DNA of 64,000 nt from Symbiodinium natans (Eukaryota; Sar; Dinophyceae; Suessiales; Symbiodiniaceae): NCBI GenBank assembly GCA_905221605.1, contig CAJNDS010002626.1, forward strand, positions 160,001 to 224,000. Reading direction: 5' to 3'. The notes under the pieces were generated by a model that saw only the letters and a list, made by a program, of their open reading frames with translations, made no database searches and was not told where the DNA came from. This document shows, piece by piece, positions 25,444-35,689 of the stretch (the stretch's first letter is position 1; each line of letters opens with the position of its first letter). The position numbers and the translations under genes were made by a program.

Positions 25444-27715
25444 GCTATGGGGGAGCCTGGTTTGCGGGTTGAGGGTTGCTGGGTTCATAGGGCTCGTAAG
25501 GCTGTTATAAAGGCTTCATAGGGCGTTGAGGACTTTGAGAGCCCTAAAAATTGCCGAACACGCCTAGGGAACGTTCGGGACGCTTAGGGACCCTTTCTTA
25601 AGAGTAAGGGTGAGTATTCGGGAACCTCGAGTTACATACTCTCCTTGAACCCTAAACCCTAAACCCTGAACCCGACGCGGGCGCTCGGTGTTTGAAGGTT
25701 GCGGGGATGGTGTTGGTGTTGAACCGTTTATCCCAGTCATAGATCGCCTCAGTTTCGCCTGTTGATGTAACCCTTGCTACAGGCTCAGTCCGTGCTTAAA
25801 AAAAGGTTCGGATTCCATTGGCGAGATACAGCCAGCATGGTCAGCAACATCAGGCTCCCAACCGCGATACCTCTAGCCCACTACGCTTGCACATGGGACT
25901 CTGCACTTCTCGATGTGGGACTGTCATCCTGGCGACAGGGCCACACCACATGAGACTTATTTCAGGGCTTAGGGCCTAGGGAGCTCAGGAGGTTCTTGAG
26001 GCTTGGGGACTTCAGGCGCCCTCTTCCCCAAGGCACCTGCACGAGGGGTCTGGACCCCCAACCCCGCTTTGAGCACTCGGTGTTGCGCAGGCTCACCCCA
26101 AGGGATGTGCGCTCAAATTGAGGGGGGGGGGGGTGGAGGCTTATTGGCCACCTGAGCTCCAAAACACTGAGGCTAGACGCAGCTGGACGCAAGAGTCACC
26201 TAGGAAAAGCAAAGGTGTCCTTTCTGCCCTAAAGGCGCTGATCAGGGAACCTGAACCCTAAAAAAACTAATATGAGCCTACTCCGGGTCCGAGATAGGGT
26301 GCCGCGTCTTGCCATCCGCCTTGCGGGGCTGGGGGGGCCCGAGGCTCGGGGGCTTTTGGGCACCTAGTCCTTAAGGACAATACTAGGGAGGCTTGCGCAC
26401 TACAAGTCGGCGGTGTGCACGACTGCTCCCGGGCATCTAGTGCATCTAAGCTCGGCTGCACGGGTGCGCGTTCTTTCCACTCGATTGCGGCGCAGTGGCT
26501 CCTTCTCAGAACTGCGGACGATGAGCAAATCGGTGAACTACTTGAGAGCTGCCGCGCACGGCTTTCTGAGCTTCTGGAGGGCAACTATGTAGGCTTTGGA
26601 CGAGGAGGCGCTGCTTTGGACCTTGACAAAGACACCCTTGCTGTTTACAAGACTCAAATCTGACTAGACTCGTCCGCAACGGAAAGCTTTGAGTGCCAAG
26701 GTCCTTCTGCACTGGAGCAAACCGAAAAGGTGCTTGCACCAGATGCACGCCACTGCCAGCTCTGGTCCCCACACACACACATGTCCATCCTCACATTCCT
26801 CTAGATCCCCTGAAACCCCAAAGATCTGGCAGGCCCCGCAAGGAAAAAGCCGTGGAAGAAACAGCGAAGCAAGTCTGATGCATCCCCGTCTGGAGAACTA
26901 CGGATTCGCCCACAGCACTTCGCAGCTCCTTGAGCTGTAATCTCCAATTCCCCAAGCACTCGTATCACAAGGCCCACACAATGCTACGGGTTTGAGCCAC
27001 TGGGAGTTCAAGCCTTGGACACAGTGGACGAGGCAGCCCCCCCTGCGGCTATTTGTTGCATCTTTCCAAACCGGGCTGGCCGAGAGATGGGAAAACATCG
27101 GCTGCCCGTGCTGGAAAGGGCCTGGGACAAAAAAACTCACACTCGAATTCGCTCAGAGCTCGAATCAGCATAGTTTACCTCACTCCCGCCAATACATATA
27201 TATATATATACTACATATACATATACATGTACATATGCATGTACATTTATGTGTGTGCGTGCGTCATATGTCATGTGTACTCACTTCGGAAGACCTTGCG
27301 GGCGCCCCTGGCACGGGGCCAGATGCGTCTGGCGAAGATGGTTTTGGTACTTTTCAGGACCGCGTGCCACAAGACGCATCACATTATTCAAATGGGGGGC
27401 CTGGGATTTAGGATTTTCAGCTGGAAACGAGGGAGCCCCATTCGTCTTTGTGTTTGGGCGGACGCCTTTAGAGAAATGTCCGTTGCAGGCACTTGCAGTT
27501 CTGACAACTTCCGAATAGATTCATTCAAGCATCTCCCATAGGAGTCTTACTGCTGTGCAAGTAGCGCGGGCGGCGGTGCCCCCGCCATGGACGATGGGAA
27601 CCCAGATCCCCTCGACCGTCCAGAGGGACGGGGGGGAAGCAGACGGTGAAACAGCCAAACTCGCGCATCATTTCGGAGTGGCTCTGAGTTTAGGATCCCT
27701 TTTTGAAGCTGGGGG

Positions 27716-27820
27716 GTTGGGATGTTCCCCCCTTATGCTAACAGTCCCTAATCGGGACGAGAATAGGGAGTACGATATTCCCTATTAAGGACTGTTAGTA
27801 GAAGGGGGAACATCCCAACT
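27716..27820. mobile_element. Palindromic MITE family 1, in block A
   Basis: About 105 bases with terminal inverted repeats of about 31 bases: left GTTGGGATGTTCCCC...CTAACAGTCC, right GGACTGTTAGTAG...GGGGAACATCCCAAC. No coding capacity. A matching element sits at the same place in block B. Confidence 0.8.
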
Positions 27821-28105
27821 TGTTGGGCGTTTAAAGGGCCTAGTTGCCGACTTCACGGCAGAAACCCAAAACCAGACCCTTGTTGGGGGTCTGCACTGCC
27901 ACACCACCTTTTTCAGGTGGATCTCAGCTTGCCCGAACCCTCCTGAACCCTGCTTTGGGACAGGTTGGCCCCCTTTTGGGTGCCGCGGTAGCCACTTCAC
28001 GGGCTGCCGAAGCCTGCTTATAGGAATCTTGTCTCGGACAATCAGAAATTTTTAGAACTTCTGCCGAAACACTCCAAGCCATCGGCTCAGCTTTTCTGAC
28101 CCCCC

Positions 28106-28632
28106 TCATTCTACGGGGAGCACTCTCACATTGCTGACGTGTGGCCGATTCTGGTACACCAAGCGCTCAAATTTCTTGGGCGCATGTTCTACCTCCCGGC
28201 GAAAATCATCCAGCCTCCTAAGATGCTTTTCATGTAAGCGGCGATCTGGTGGCAGGGGAGCAGTTCTTGGGCTATCCTGCCAGCAGTATGAACCCTAAAC
28301 CACAAAGCCAGAATTCTGCAGTATGAACGCCAGGAAGACCAGGGGTCCTTGTCGTCCTCACCCGACTCATCCTCCACTGGCTGGCACAAGGATCGGGTAC
28401 TTATTGCCTGGACCACAGGACCCCGCTCTTCGTGCTCGTCCTTGAATGCGCTCGCCTGGTACCTTGCGGCATCAGGGTCGGCCGCCCCTTGATCTTGACA
28501 TGAATCAGCATGCTGTCGCGATGGCACGTTGATCTGATCAAAGGCAGGGATGAGCTGGGACAGTGGCATTCTGTGCTGGGACGGTGTCATTCTGTGGTGC
28601 GATGCAGGCGGAGTGCTCGCGCCGCAACCCAT
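28106..28632 (-). pseudogene. MGCG-type N-myristoylation ORF, copy A, interrupted by a 35-bp insertion
   Basis: First of three related ORFs. Starts MGCGASTPPASHHRM, a favourable N-myristoylation/S-acylation start, then an acidic region (DESGEDDKDPWSSW) and a basic tail (RRLDDFRREVEHAPK, NVRVLPVE) before a stop. Compared with copy B (34059-34568), 35 bases are inserted after codon SYC: a 25-base core holding CCCTAAACC between two copies of GCAGTATGAA. The insertion shifts the frame. Unless it is spliced out, this copy would lose its basic C-terminal half. Function unknown. Confidence 0.6.
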
Positions 28633-29230
28633 GGCCAGCGTGAGATGAGCTCTTCTTCTTCTTCTTCTTCTTCTTCTTCTTCTTCTTCTGGTGCTAAGGG
28701 CGTCCGGATCTTGAGCCTAAAAACCTAGCGCGTGATCGAAATCGCTTTGGCCCGCCAGCAGCGCTCCAGAACGCATGGGCCCAGGCTGTCATGCACAAAG
28801 TGCAGAAGAGCAGAACTACTCGGCTCACACAACTCGGACGAGCTACGCCAGGCACCTCCTTTGAGCTTGCTGGGTTGTGCTTGTGCAAGACTCTCAAAGC
28901 CCCTACGGCCAAGGCCCTCTCAACCTCCTAACCCATCCCGAAGGAGTTGCTTTTCTTGTGCCGCTTGCGATGACTTCAGGTGCCGAAGAGGGCGGAGGTG
29001 TGGACCTCGGCGCGCCTGCATTGCTGCTTCGGGGCGTCACGGTTCACGGCTTGAGGGCTTCTGATCCGTGCATTGCAACGTGACAACACATGTTGACATG
29101 TTGAAACATCATGCGGAGAGCGAGGCCCAATTGCAGTGTAGCAGGCGCCACTTGCGAAAGGCTGCTGTAGTTGTGATCGCCGGTTGTGCTTCGGGGTTCG
29201 AGGGTTCCCAAGGGGCAAGGGATTCCTTCG

Positions 29231-29312
29231 GTCTTCTTCCTTCTTTCGCACCATCTCGACACCTTCAAGGGGTTCCTTGGGTATTCTTCCTTCTTTCGCA
29301 CCATCTTGACAC
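29231..29312. repeat. Local tandem duplication right of block A
   Basis: TTCCTTCTTTCGCACCATCT is repeated after 50 bases with one change. Confidence 0.85.
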
Positions 29313-30734
29313 GGAAATGACTCTACAGCGAATATGCCACAGGGCCCCTTTGAGGCTTAGGAGCTATGAGCCCTTTCCGCTCTTGGAACAGGCAAGGCTA
29401 GACCCCCCACCCCTTTTCTTCCCTGAAGCTTAAGCTAAGGCACCCCCAGCTCGAAGACCCCTCGGATTTGGGGTGAAGAAAGACCCTTTTTTGTCTTTGA
29501 AGTCTCTGGGAAGCTCGAATCTGGAACAGTCTGGGCAGTAAAACAGGGGTTCAGGTTGATTGGTGGGCTTGGAGGACGCTCACAGTCACCCTTCTTCCCG
29601 AGGCACGGACCGCGTGCACGAGAGCTTTGAGCCCCCGGGCCGAGCTCGCTTCAACCTTTCGGGTTTTTAGGGAAAGTTTAGGGTTTCGGGTTCATGGGTT
29701 GAGCTGTGGGAGGCTGGTGCACCAGTCGGCAAGGACCCGCAGGCACATCCAAGCTTGGCGCTTCTGCATATAGGCGCGCGCGCGCGCCTTCTTTCCACAC
29801 GGCTCGGGCGGTCTCAGACTATTTTCCTGGCAAGGATTCTAAACGAAAACGATTCATGGTGCAATCCTTCTCAGAACCTCGGCCGACGATGTCAGCTAAC
29901 AGCGTGGCAAGCTTGCTTTTCAGGGACTCAGGTGAAGTGGTGGTCAGACCGAATGTCTGTTTCAGGCGCTTGCCGCTCTGAGAAGGAACCATCAAGAGTC
30001 CCAGGGTCCCGACTCACGCATATTTTATAATCCAAGCAAATCGGTGGACCTGCATGAGACCTGCCGCAAGCTTCAAGGACGGCAACTATGTCGGCTTGGG
30101 CGAGGCGCACGTGACTGCCAGCTCTGGCCCACACACAAGGACACATGGCCGGTCATAGCCGGGGGTCATAGCCGTCACAATATCCTCAAAACCTCAAAAC
30201 CCCCAGGGTCTGGCGGGCCACGCCTGGAACAAGTCCGCAAAAGGTATGGAAGATCTTGCGTCCCCATCTGGGGAACCATCGATTCGAATTCGCTCAGCAT
30301 GTCGCAGCATCTCTCGCGAAGCGGCACCTCGTCCCTGAATTGCCAGTTTGTCTCCCATGGAGCCCGAGGGAATGTCCCCACACAATGCTACACTCAGCTG
30401 AAGTCTGAGAGCAACGTGAGTGGAAGCCTTGGGAGACAATGGACGAGGAGGCGCGATGGCAGGCCCCCTTGCGGCTCTTCGTGGCATCTTTCCAGACCGG
30501 GCTGGCCGAGAAGAGATGGGAAAACATCGGCTGCCCGTGCTGGAAAGGCCCTGGGACAAAACAACTCACACTGCAATTCGCTCAGAGCTCGAAGCATAGT
30601 TTACCTCACTCCCGCAAATACATATATATATATATGGTACCCCCCCCATATGCCCACACTTTTCCCTCTCAGGTGCCATGGTAATTTCGAAGCCTCCGAG
30701 AGCAGCGAGCACTGTACCAATGTTTTAGGCCCAA

Positions 30735-32100
30735 AAGAGCAAAAACGCTGTACTGTCCCAAAAAAATCTTTTTCAGCCAAAACAAGCAAAAATGCCGTAC
30801 TGTCCCAAAAAAACAAAAAACCAAAGTTGGGAGACCTCCAGGCCCTGGAGGAGCCCAAGGCCTCCAAACTTTGGTTTTTTTTGGATTTTTTGGGACAGTA
30901 CAGCATTTTTTGCACTTTTTGCCTTAAACAGATTGGTTTTTTTGGGACAGTACAGCACTTTCGAGGCCTGGGACTGCAAAAATGCTGTACTGTCCCAAGA
31001 AAACCAATCTTTTTAAGCCAAAACAAGCAAAAATGCCGTACTGTCCCAAAAAAACAAAAAAAACCAAAGTTGGGAGACCTCCAGGCCCTGGAGGAGCCCA
31101 AGGTCTCCAAACTTTTGTTTTTTTTTGTTTTTTTTGGACAGTACAGCATTTTTGCACTTTTTGCCTTAAAAAGCTTGATTTTTTTGGGACAGTACAGCAT
31201 TTTCAAGGCCTGGGACTGCAAAAACGCTGTACTGTCCCAAAAAAACAATCATTTTAAGACAAAACAAGCAAAAATGCCGTACTGTCCCAAAAAAACCAAA
31301 AAAACCAAAGTTGGGAGTACAGCACTTTCGAGGCTTGGGACTGCAAAAACGCTGTACTGTCCCAAGAAAACCAATCTTTTTAAGCCAAAACAAGAAAAAA
31401 TGCCGTACTGTCCCAAAAAAACAAAAAAACCAAAGTTGGGAGACCTCCAGGCCCTGGAGGAGCCCAAGGTCTCCAAACTTTTGTTTTTTTGTTTTTTTTG
31501 GGACAGTACAGCATTTTTGCACTTTTTGCCTTAAAAAGATTGGTTTTTTTGGGACAGTACAGCATTTTCAAGGCCTGGGACTGCAAAAACGCTGTACTGT
31601 CCCAAAAAAACAATCTTTTTAAGCCAAAACAAGCAAAAATGCCGTACTGTCCCAAAAAAACCAAAAAAAACAAAGTTTGGAGACCTCCAGGCCCTGGAGG
31701 AGCCCAAGGTCTCCAAACTTTGGTTTTTTGGGGTGTTTTTGGGACAGTACAGCATTTTTGCACTTTTTGCCTTAAAAAGATTGTTTTTTTCTGGGACAGT
31801 ACAGCACTTTCGAGGCCTGGGACTGCAAAAACGCTGTACTGTCCCAAAAAAACAATCTTTTTAAGCCAAAACAAGAAAAACTGCCGTACTGTCCCAAAAA
31901 AACCAAAAAAACCAAAGTTGGGAGACCTCCAGGCCCTGGAGGAGCCCAAGGTCTCCAAACTTTGGTTTTTTGGTTTTTTTTTGGACAGTACAGCATTTTT
32001 GCACTTTTTGCCTTAAAAAGATTGTTTTTTTCTGGGACAGTACAGCATTTTCGAGGCCTGGGTCTGCAAAAACGCTGTACTGTCCCAAAAAAACCTATCT
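30735..32100. repeat. Tandem array of long palindromes, unit about 240 bp
   Basis: Units start with GCTGTACTGTCCC at about 30749, 30984, 31227, 31352, 31595, 31836 and 32074; spacing is close to 240 except one short unit of about 125. Each unit is a near-perfect inverted repeat: left arm with two copies of the GTACTGTCCC motif plus A-rich spacers, centre GGAGACCTCCAGGCCCTGG, right arm with two copies of GGGACAGTAC. Units are separated by about 40 bases (ATTTTCAAGGCCTGGGACTG). Long open frames in all directions are a by-product of the repeat. Confidence 0.92.
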
Positions 32101-32109
32101 TTAAGCCGA

Positions 32110-32935
32110 TTCACATTATTTTATACAGGAGTCCTATTGGTTCCTATTCATTTAGCAAGATTCCTTCTCATTTTAACAGGATTCCTATGAATTATAACCG
32201 GTTCTTTTCAATTTGGTAAGGGTTCCTATTCATTTTAATAGGCTTCCTATTAACTTTTATCGGTTCCGAAAAATATTGGCAGGATTCCTATGAAGTCAAT
32301 AGAGGGTTCCTATTTATTTTTATAGGGTTCCAATAAAGTTTCATAGGGTTCCTAATTCTTTTTTAATAAGGCTCCTACTGATGTAATAAAATTGCTATCA
32401 ATTTTAATCAGATGCTTATTCATGTTAATGGGATTGGTATTTATTTTAATGGATCGCATTCGTTTGAAAGGGATACCGATTGGTTTAGGCTCATATTAAT
32501 TTTAGTAGGATTCCTATTATTTAGGGGTTCACACTTTTTTTATAGGAGTCCCAATGGTTCATATTAATTTTAGTAGGGGCCCTCTTCAGTTTATTGGGAT
32601 TGCTATCAAGTATAATTGGGTTATAATTTTTCTAGGGTTCCTATGGATTGAAATAGAGGATTCCTGTTGTTCTGTGCATAAGATTCCAATACATTTCCAT
32701 AGTTTGCCTAATTATTTTAATAAGGCTCCTACAAATGTAATATGATTCCTATCACTTTATTCTGTCATTTGAATAGGGTTCCCATAGGTTCTCATTCCTA
32801 TTAATGGGTTTCCTTTTCATTTTTATAAGATTCCTATTGAAACAAGATGAATCCTATGACGCCAGTTAAATTTGATAGGAACGCTATTCACATGCATAGG
32901 ATTTCTATTTAAATTCATAGCATGCAATCCACAAT
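32110..32935. repeat. AT-rich degenerate tandem satellite
   Basis: About 800 bases built from imperfect, spaced copies of a roughly 20-base unit resembling GGTTCCTATTAATTTTAATA. Phrases such as GGATTCCTATT and TTTTAATAGG recur every 15-30 bases. The stretch is far more AT-rich than its surroundings and directly follows the palindrome array. No gene seen. Confidence 0.85.
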
Positions 32936-33074
32936 CTCGAGCAAATTGTTCAGGTCACTTCTGCTGGAGTTTTATGGGAGTCCCTCCCCCCTTTAAAAAC
33001 CACCGCGCGTGGCGGAACGTAGTATTGTTGTCTGGAAACCATGCTGAAGCGTGGGCGCATGGGGGGGGGGGGGG

Positions 33075-33109
33075 GGGGTAGTATATACATATATATATAC
33101 ATACATAAT

Positions 33110-33150
<41 letters not shown>

Positions 33151-33173
33151 GTACATGTACATGTACGTATACG

Positions 33174-33207
<34 letters not shown>

Positions 33208-33245
33208 TATATAATTACATATACATGTACATATATATATTGTGT
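33075..33245. repeat. ACATAT microsatellite
   Basis: Runs of TACATA/ACATAT with GTACAT variants; right half of the microsatellite split by the array insertion in block B. Confidence 0.9.
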
Positions 33246-33676
33246 CATATGTCATGCGCATTCACTTCGGAAGACCTTGCGGGGGCGCCCGGCACTGGGC
33301 CAGATGCATCTGGCGAAGATGGTTTTGGTACTTTTCAGGACCGCGTGCCACAAGACGCATCACATCATTCAGAGGGGGGTCTGGGATTTAGGGTTTTTCA
33401 GGTGGAAACGAGGGAGCCCCATTCGTCTTTGTGTTTGGGCGGACGCCTTTAGAGAAACGTCTGTTGCAGGCACTTGCAGTTCTGACAACCACCGAACAGA
33501 CTCATTCAAGCATCTCCCATAGGAGTCTTACTGCTGTGCAAGTAGCGCGGGCAAACCCAAATCCCCGCGACCGTCCAGAGCGGACGGGGTTGAAGCAGAC
33601 GGGGCACGTGGAGCAGCCGCTCGCGCATCATTTCGGGCTGGCTCTAAGTTTAGGATCCCTTTTGGAAGCTGGGGGG

Positions 33677-33778
33677 TTGGGATGTTCCCCCTTATGCTAA
33701 CAGTCCGTAATCGGGACTATAATAGGGGGTACGATATTCCCTATGAAGGACTGTTCAGAGAAGGGGGAACATCCCAAC
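33677..33778. mobile_element. Palindromic MITE family 1, in block B
   Basis: Same ends and interior (ATAGGGGGTACGATATTCCC) as the block A copy, so it predates the A/B duplication. Absent at the matching place in block C. Confidence 0.8.
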
Positions 33779-34058
33779 TTGGGGGTTTCAAGGGCCTAGG
33801 GCCTAGTTGCCGACTTCACGGCAGAAACGCAAAACCAGACCCTTGTTGGGGTCTGCACTGCCACACCACCTTTTTCAGGTGGATCTCAGTTTGCCCGAAC
33901 CCTCCTGAACCCTGCTTTGGGACAGGTTGGCCCCCCTTTTTTTGGGCAGGATCTGCAGCGTGCCGGTGTAGGGACTTCCGGGGCTGCCGAACCCTGCTTA
34001 TAGGAATCTTGTCTCGGACAAATTTCGAACTTCTGCCGAAACACTCTAAACCATCGGC

Positions 34059-34568
34059 TCAGCTTTTCTGACCCCCTCTTTCTACGGGGAGCACTCTCAC
34101 ATTTATCACGTGTGGCCGGTGCAGGTACACCAACCGCGCAAATGTCTTGGGCGCATGTTCCACCTCCCGGCGAAAATCATCCAGCCTCCTAAGATGCTGG
34201 TCATGTAAGCGGCGATCTGGAGGCAGGGGGGCATTTCTTGGGCTGTCCTGCCAGCAGTATGAACGCCAGGAAGACCAGGGGTCCTTGTCGTCCTCACCTG
34301 ACTCATCCTCCACTGGCCGGCACATGGAACGGGTGCTTGCATGCTGGACCACAGGACCCTGCTCTTCGTGCTCATCCTTGAATGCGCTCGCCTGGTACCT
34401 TGCGGCATCAGGGTCGGCCGCCCCTTGATCTTGACATGCATCAGCATGCTGTCGCGATGGCATGTTGATCTGATCAAAGGCAGGGATGAGCTGGGACAGT
34501 GGCAGTCTGTGCTGGGACAGCGTCATTCTGTGGTGCGATGCAGGCGGAGTGCTCGCACCGCAACCCAT
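34059..34568 (-). CDS. MGCG-type N-myristoylation ORF, copy B, intact
   Basis: An uninterrupted ORF of 169 residues. N-terminus MGCGASTPPASHHRMT suits N-myristoylation at Gly2 and acylation at Cys3, so the protein would be membrane-attached. Middle: Gln/His-rich (LPLSQLIPAFDQIN), then acidic (VEDESGEDDKDPW). C-terminal part is basic and helical (RRLDDFRREVEHAPKTFARL, NVRVLPVE). No known domain recognised. Conservation of the frame in two of three copies, despite base changes, argues it is or recently was coding. The C-terminus differs between copies (VE stop in A, VERGGQKS here). Confidence 0.6.
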   Translation of the reverse strand: MGCGASTPPASHHRMTLSQHRLPLSQLIPAFDQINMPSRQHADACQDQGAADPDAARYQASAFKDEHEEQGPVVQHASTRSMCRPVEDESGEDDKDPWSSWRSYCWQDSPRNAPLPPDRRLHDQHLRRLDDFRREVEHAPKTFARLVYLHRPHVINVRVLPVERGGQKS

Positions 34569-35516
34569 GGCCAGTGTGAGATGAGCTCTTCTGACCCTCT
34601 TGTGGTGCTAAGGGTGTCCGGATCTTGAGCCTAAAAACCTAGCGCGCGATGGCAATCGCTTTGGCCAGCCAGCAGCGCTCCAGAACGCATCGGCCCAGGC
34701 TGACATGCACAAAGTGCAGAAGAGCAGAACTACTCGGCTCACACAACTCGGACTAGCTGCGCAAGGCACCTCCTTTGAGCTTGCCGGGCTGTGCTTGTGC
34801 GATTCAATGATTGCATCTCCTAAGACTCTCAAAGGCCCTACGGCCAAGGCCCGCAACCTCCTAACACATCTCGAAGGAGTTGCCTTTCTCGTGCCGCTTG
34901 CGATGACTTCAGGCACCGAAGAGGGCGGAGGTGTGGATCTCGACGCGCCTGCATTGCACTGCATCGCTGCTTCGGGGAGGATTTTGTTGGCATTGTGGTT
35001 TGACAAGCTTAGGGGCTTCCAGACCTTCACGGTTCACGTCTTGAGGGTTTCTGCTCCATGCGTCGCAACGTGACCCATGTCGACATGCTGGAACATCATG
35101 CAGAGACCGAGGCGCAATGGCAGTGTAGCAGGCGCCGCTTGCTGTAGTTCTGATTGTGTGCCTCGGTGTTCTGGGAAGCAAGCCACGCCCCGAGAGGGGG
35201 TGTGGCAAACCGAGAGCCAGCGGACCATGTTTTACAGTCTTTTGACCTACACAGAGGTGTCCCCCTTCAGCCCTTCAGCCCATATCGGCTCTCAAAGTTT
35301 TTTGCATTTGAACCCTAAACTTCCTCAAGCCCCTTACAACCGCTCAGCCAAATCTGTGGGAAGCTTGAAGCTTGATGGGCTTTGAGGGCGCTTCCAGTCA
35401 CCCTTCTTCCCGAGGCACAGACCCGCGCGCGACGGGTCCGGACCCCCGCCCCCGCCCCGAGCTTTGGCTTTGAGCTCGCTCCGTGGGGCTTCAACCTTTC
35501 GGGGGTCTAGGGTTCG

Positions 35517-35632
35517 GGTTTAGGGGTTTGGGGTTAGGGTTTAGGGTTTAGGGTTTAGGGTTTAGGGTTTAGGGTTTAGGGTTTAGGGTTTAGGGTTTAG
35601 GGTTCAGGGTTCGGGGTTCGGGGTTCATGGGC
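35517..35632. repeat. TTTAGGG array between blocks B and C
   Basis: About twelve units grading into GTTCGGG variants at the right edge. It marks the boundary region between segmental blocks B and C. Confidence 0.95.
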
Positions 35633-35689
35633 TGGGCTGTGGATGATTTGGTTTGCCACCCTGCAGTATGAGTTGTGCGAGGCTGGTGC

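Larger units (their letters stand above)
26400..29110. repeat. Segmental repeat block, copy A
   Basis: Holds, in plus order: a stretch reading LLRTADDEQIGELLESCRAR and LLEGNYVGFGRGGAALDLDK on the plus strand (26415-26660), a PLRLFVASFQTGLAERWENI segment (27000-27180), a TATA/ACAT microsatellite, a TSEDLAGAPGTGPDASGED segment, a palindromic MITE, MGCG copy A, and a further conserved stretch to about 29.1 kb. The same order recurs in blocks B and C. The plus-strand segments are open here but broken by shifts and stops elsewhere, so they are probably remnants of a decayed gene or element. Confidence 0.65.
29700..35110. repeat. Segmental repeat block, copy B, with a large internal insertion
   Basis: Same order as copy A: CRKLQ...GRGA segment (30044-30170), MDEEARWQAPLRLFVASFQT segment (30430-30600), microsatellite, LTSEDLAGAPGTGPDASGED segment (33245-33390), palindromic MITE, MGCG copy B, and flank to about 35.1 kb. 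Between the microsatellite halves at about 30,645 and 33,075 lie the palindrome array and AT-rich satellite, absent from A and C. The plus-strand segments carry frameshifts relative to copy A. Confidence 0.65.

Noticed and set aside
30044-31958. Open frames of up to 496 residues on both strands over the palindrome array
   Set aside because: They restate the 240-bp repeat in each frame; the peptide repeats with the DNA unit and there is no codon or protein signal.
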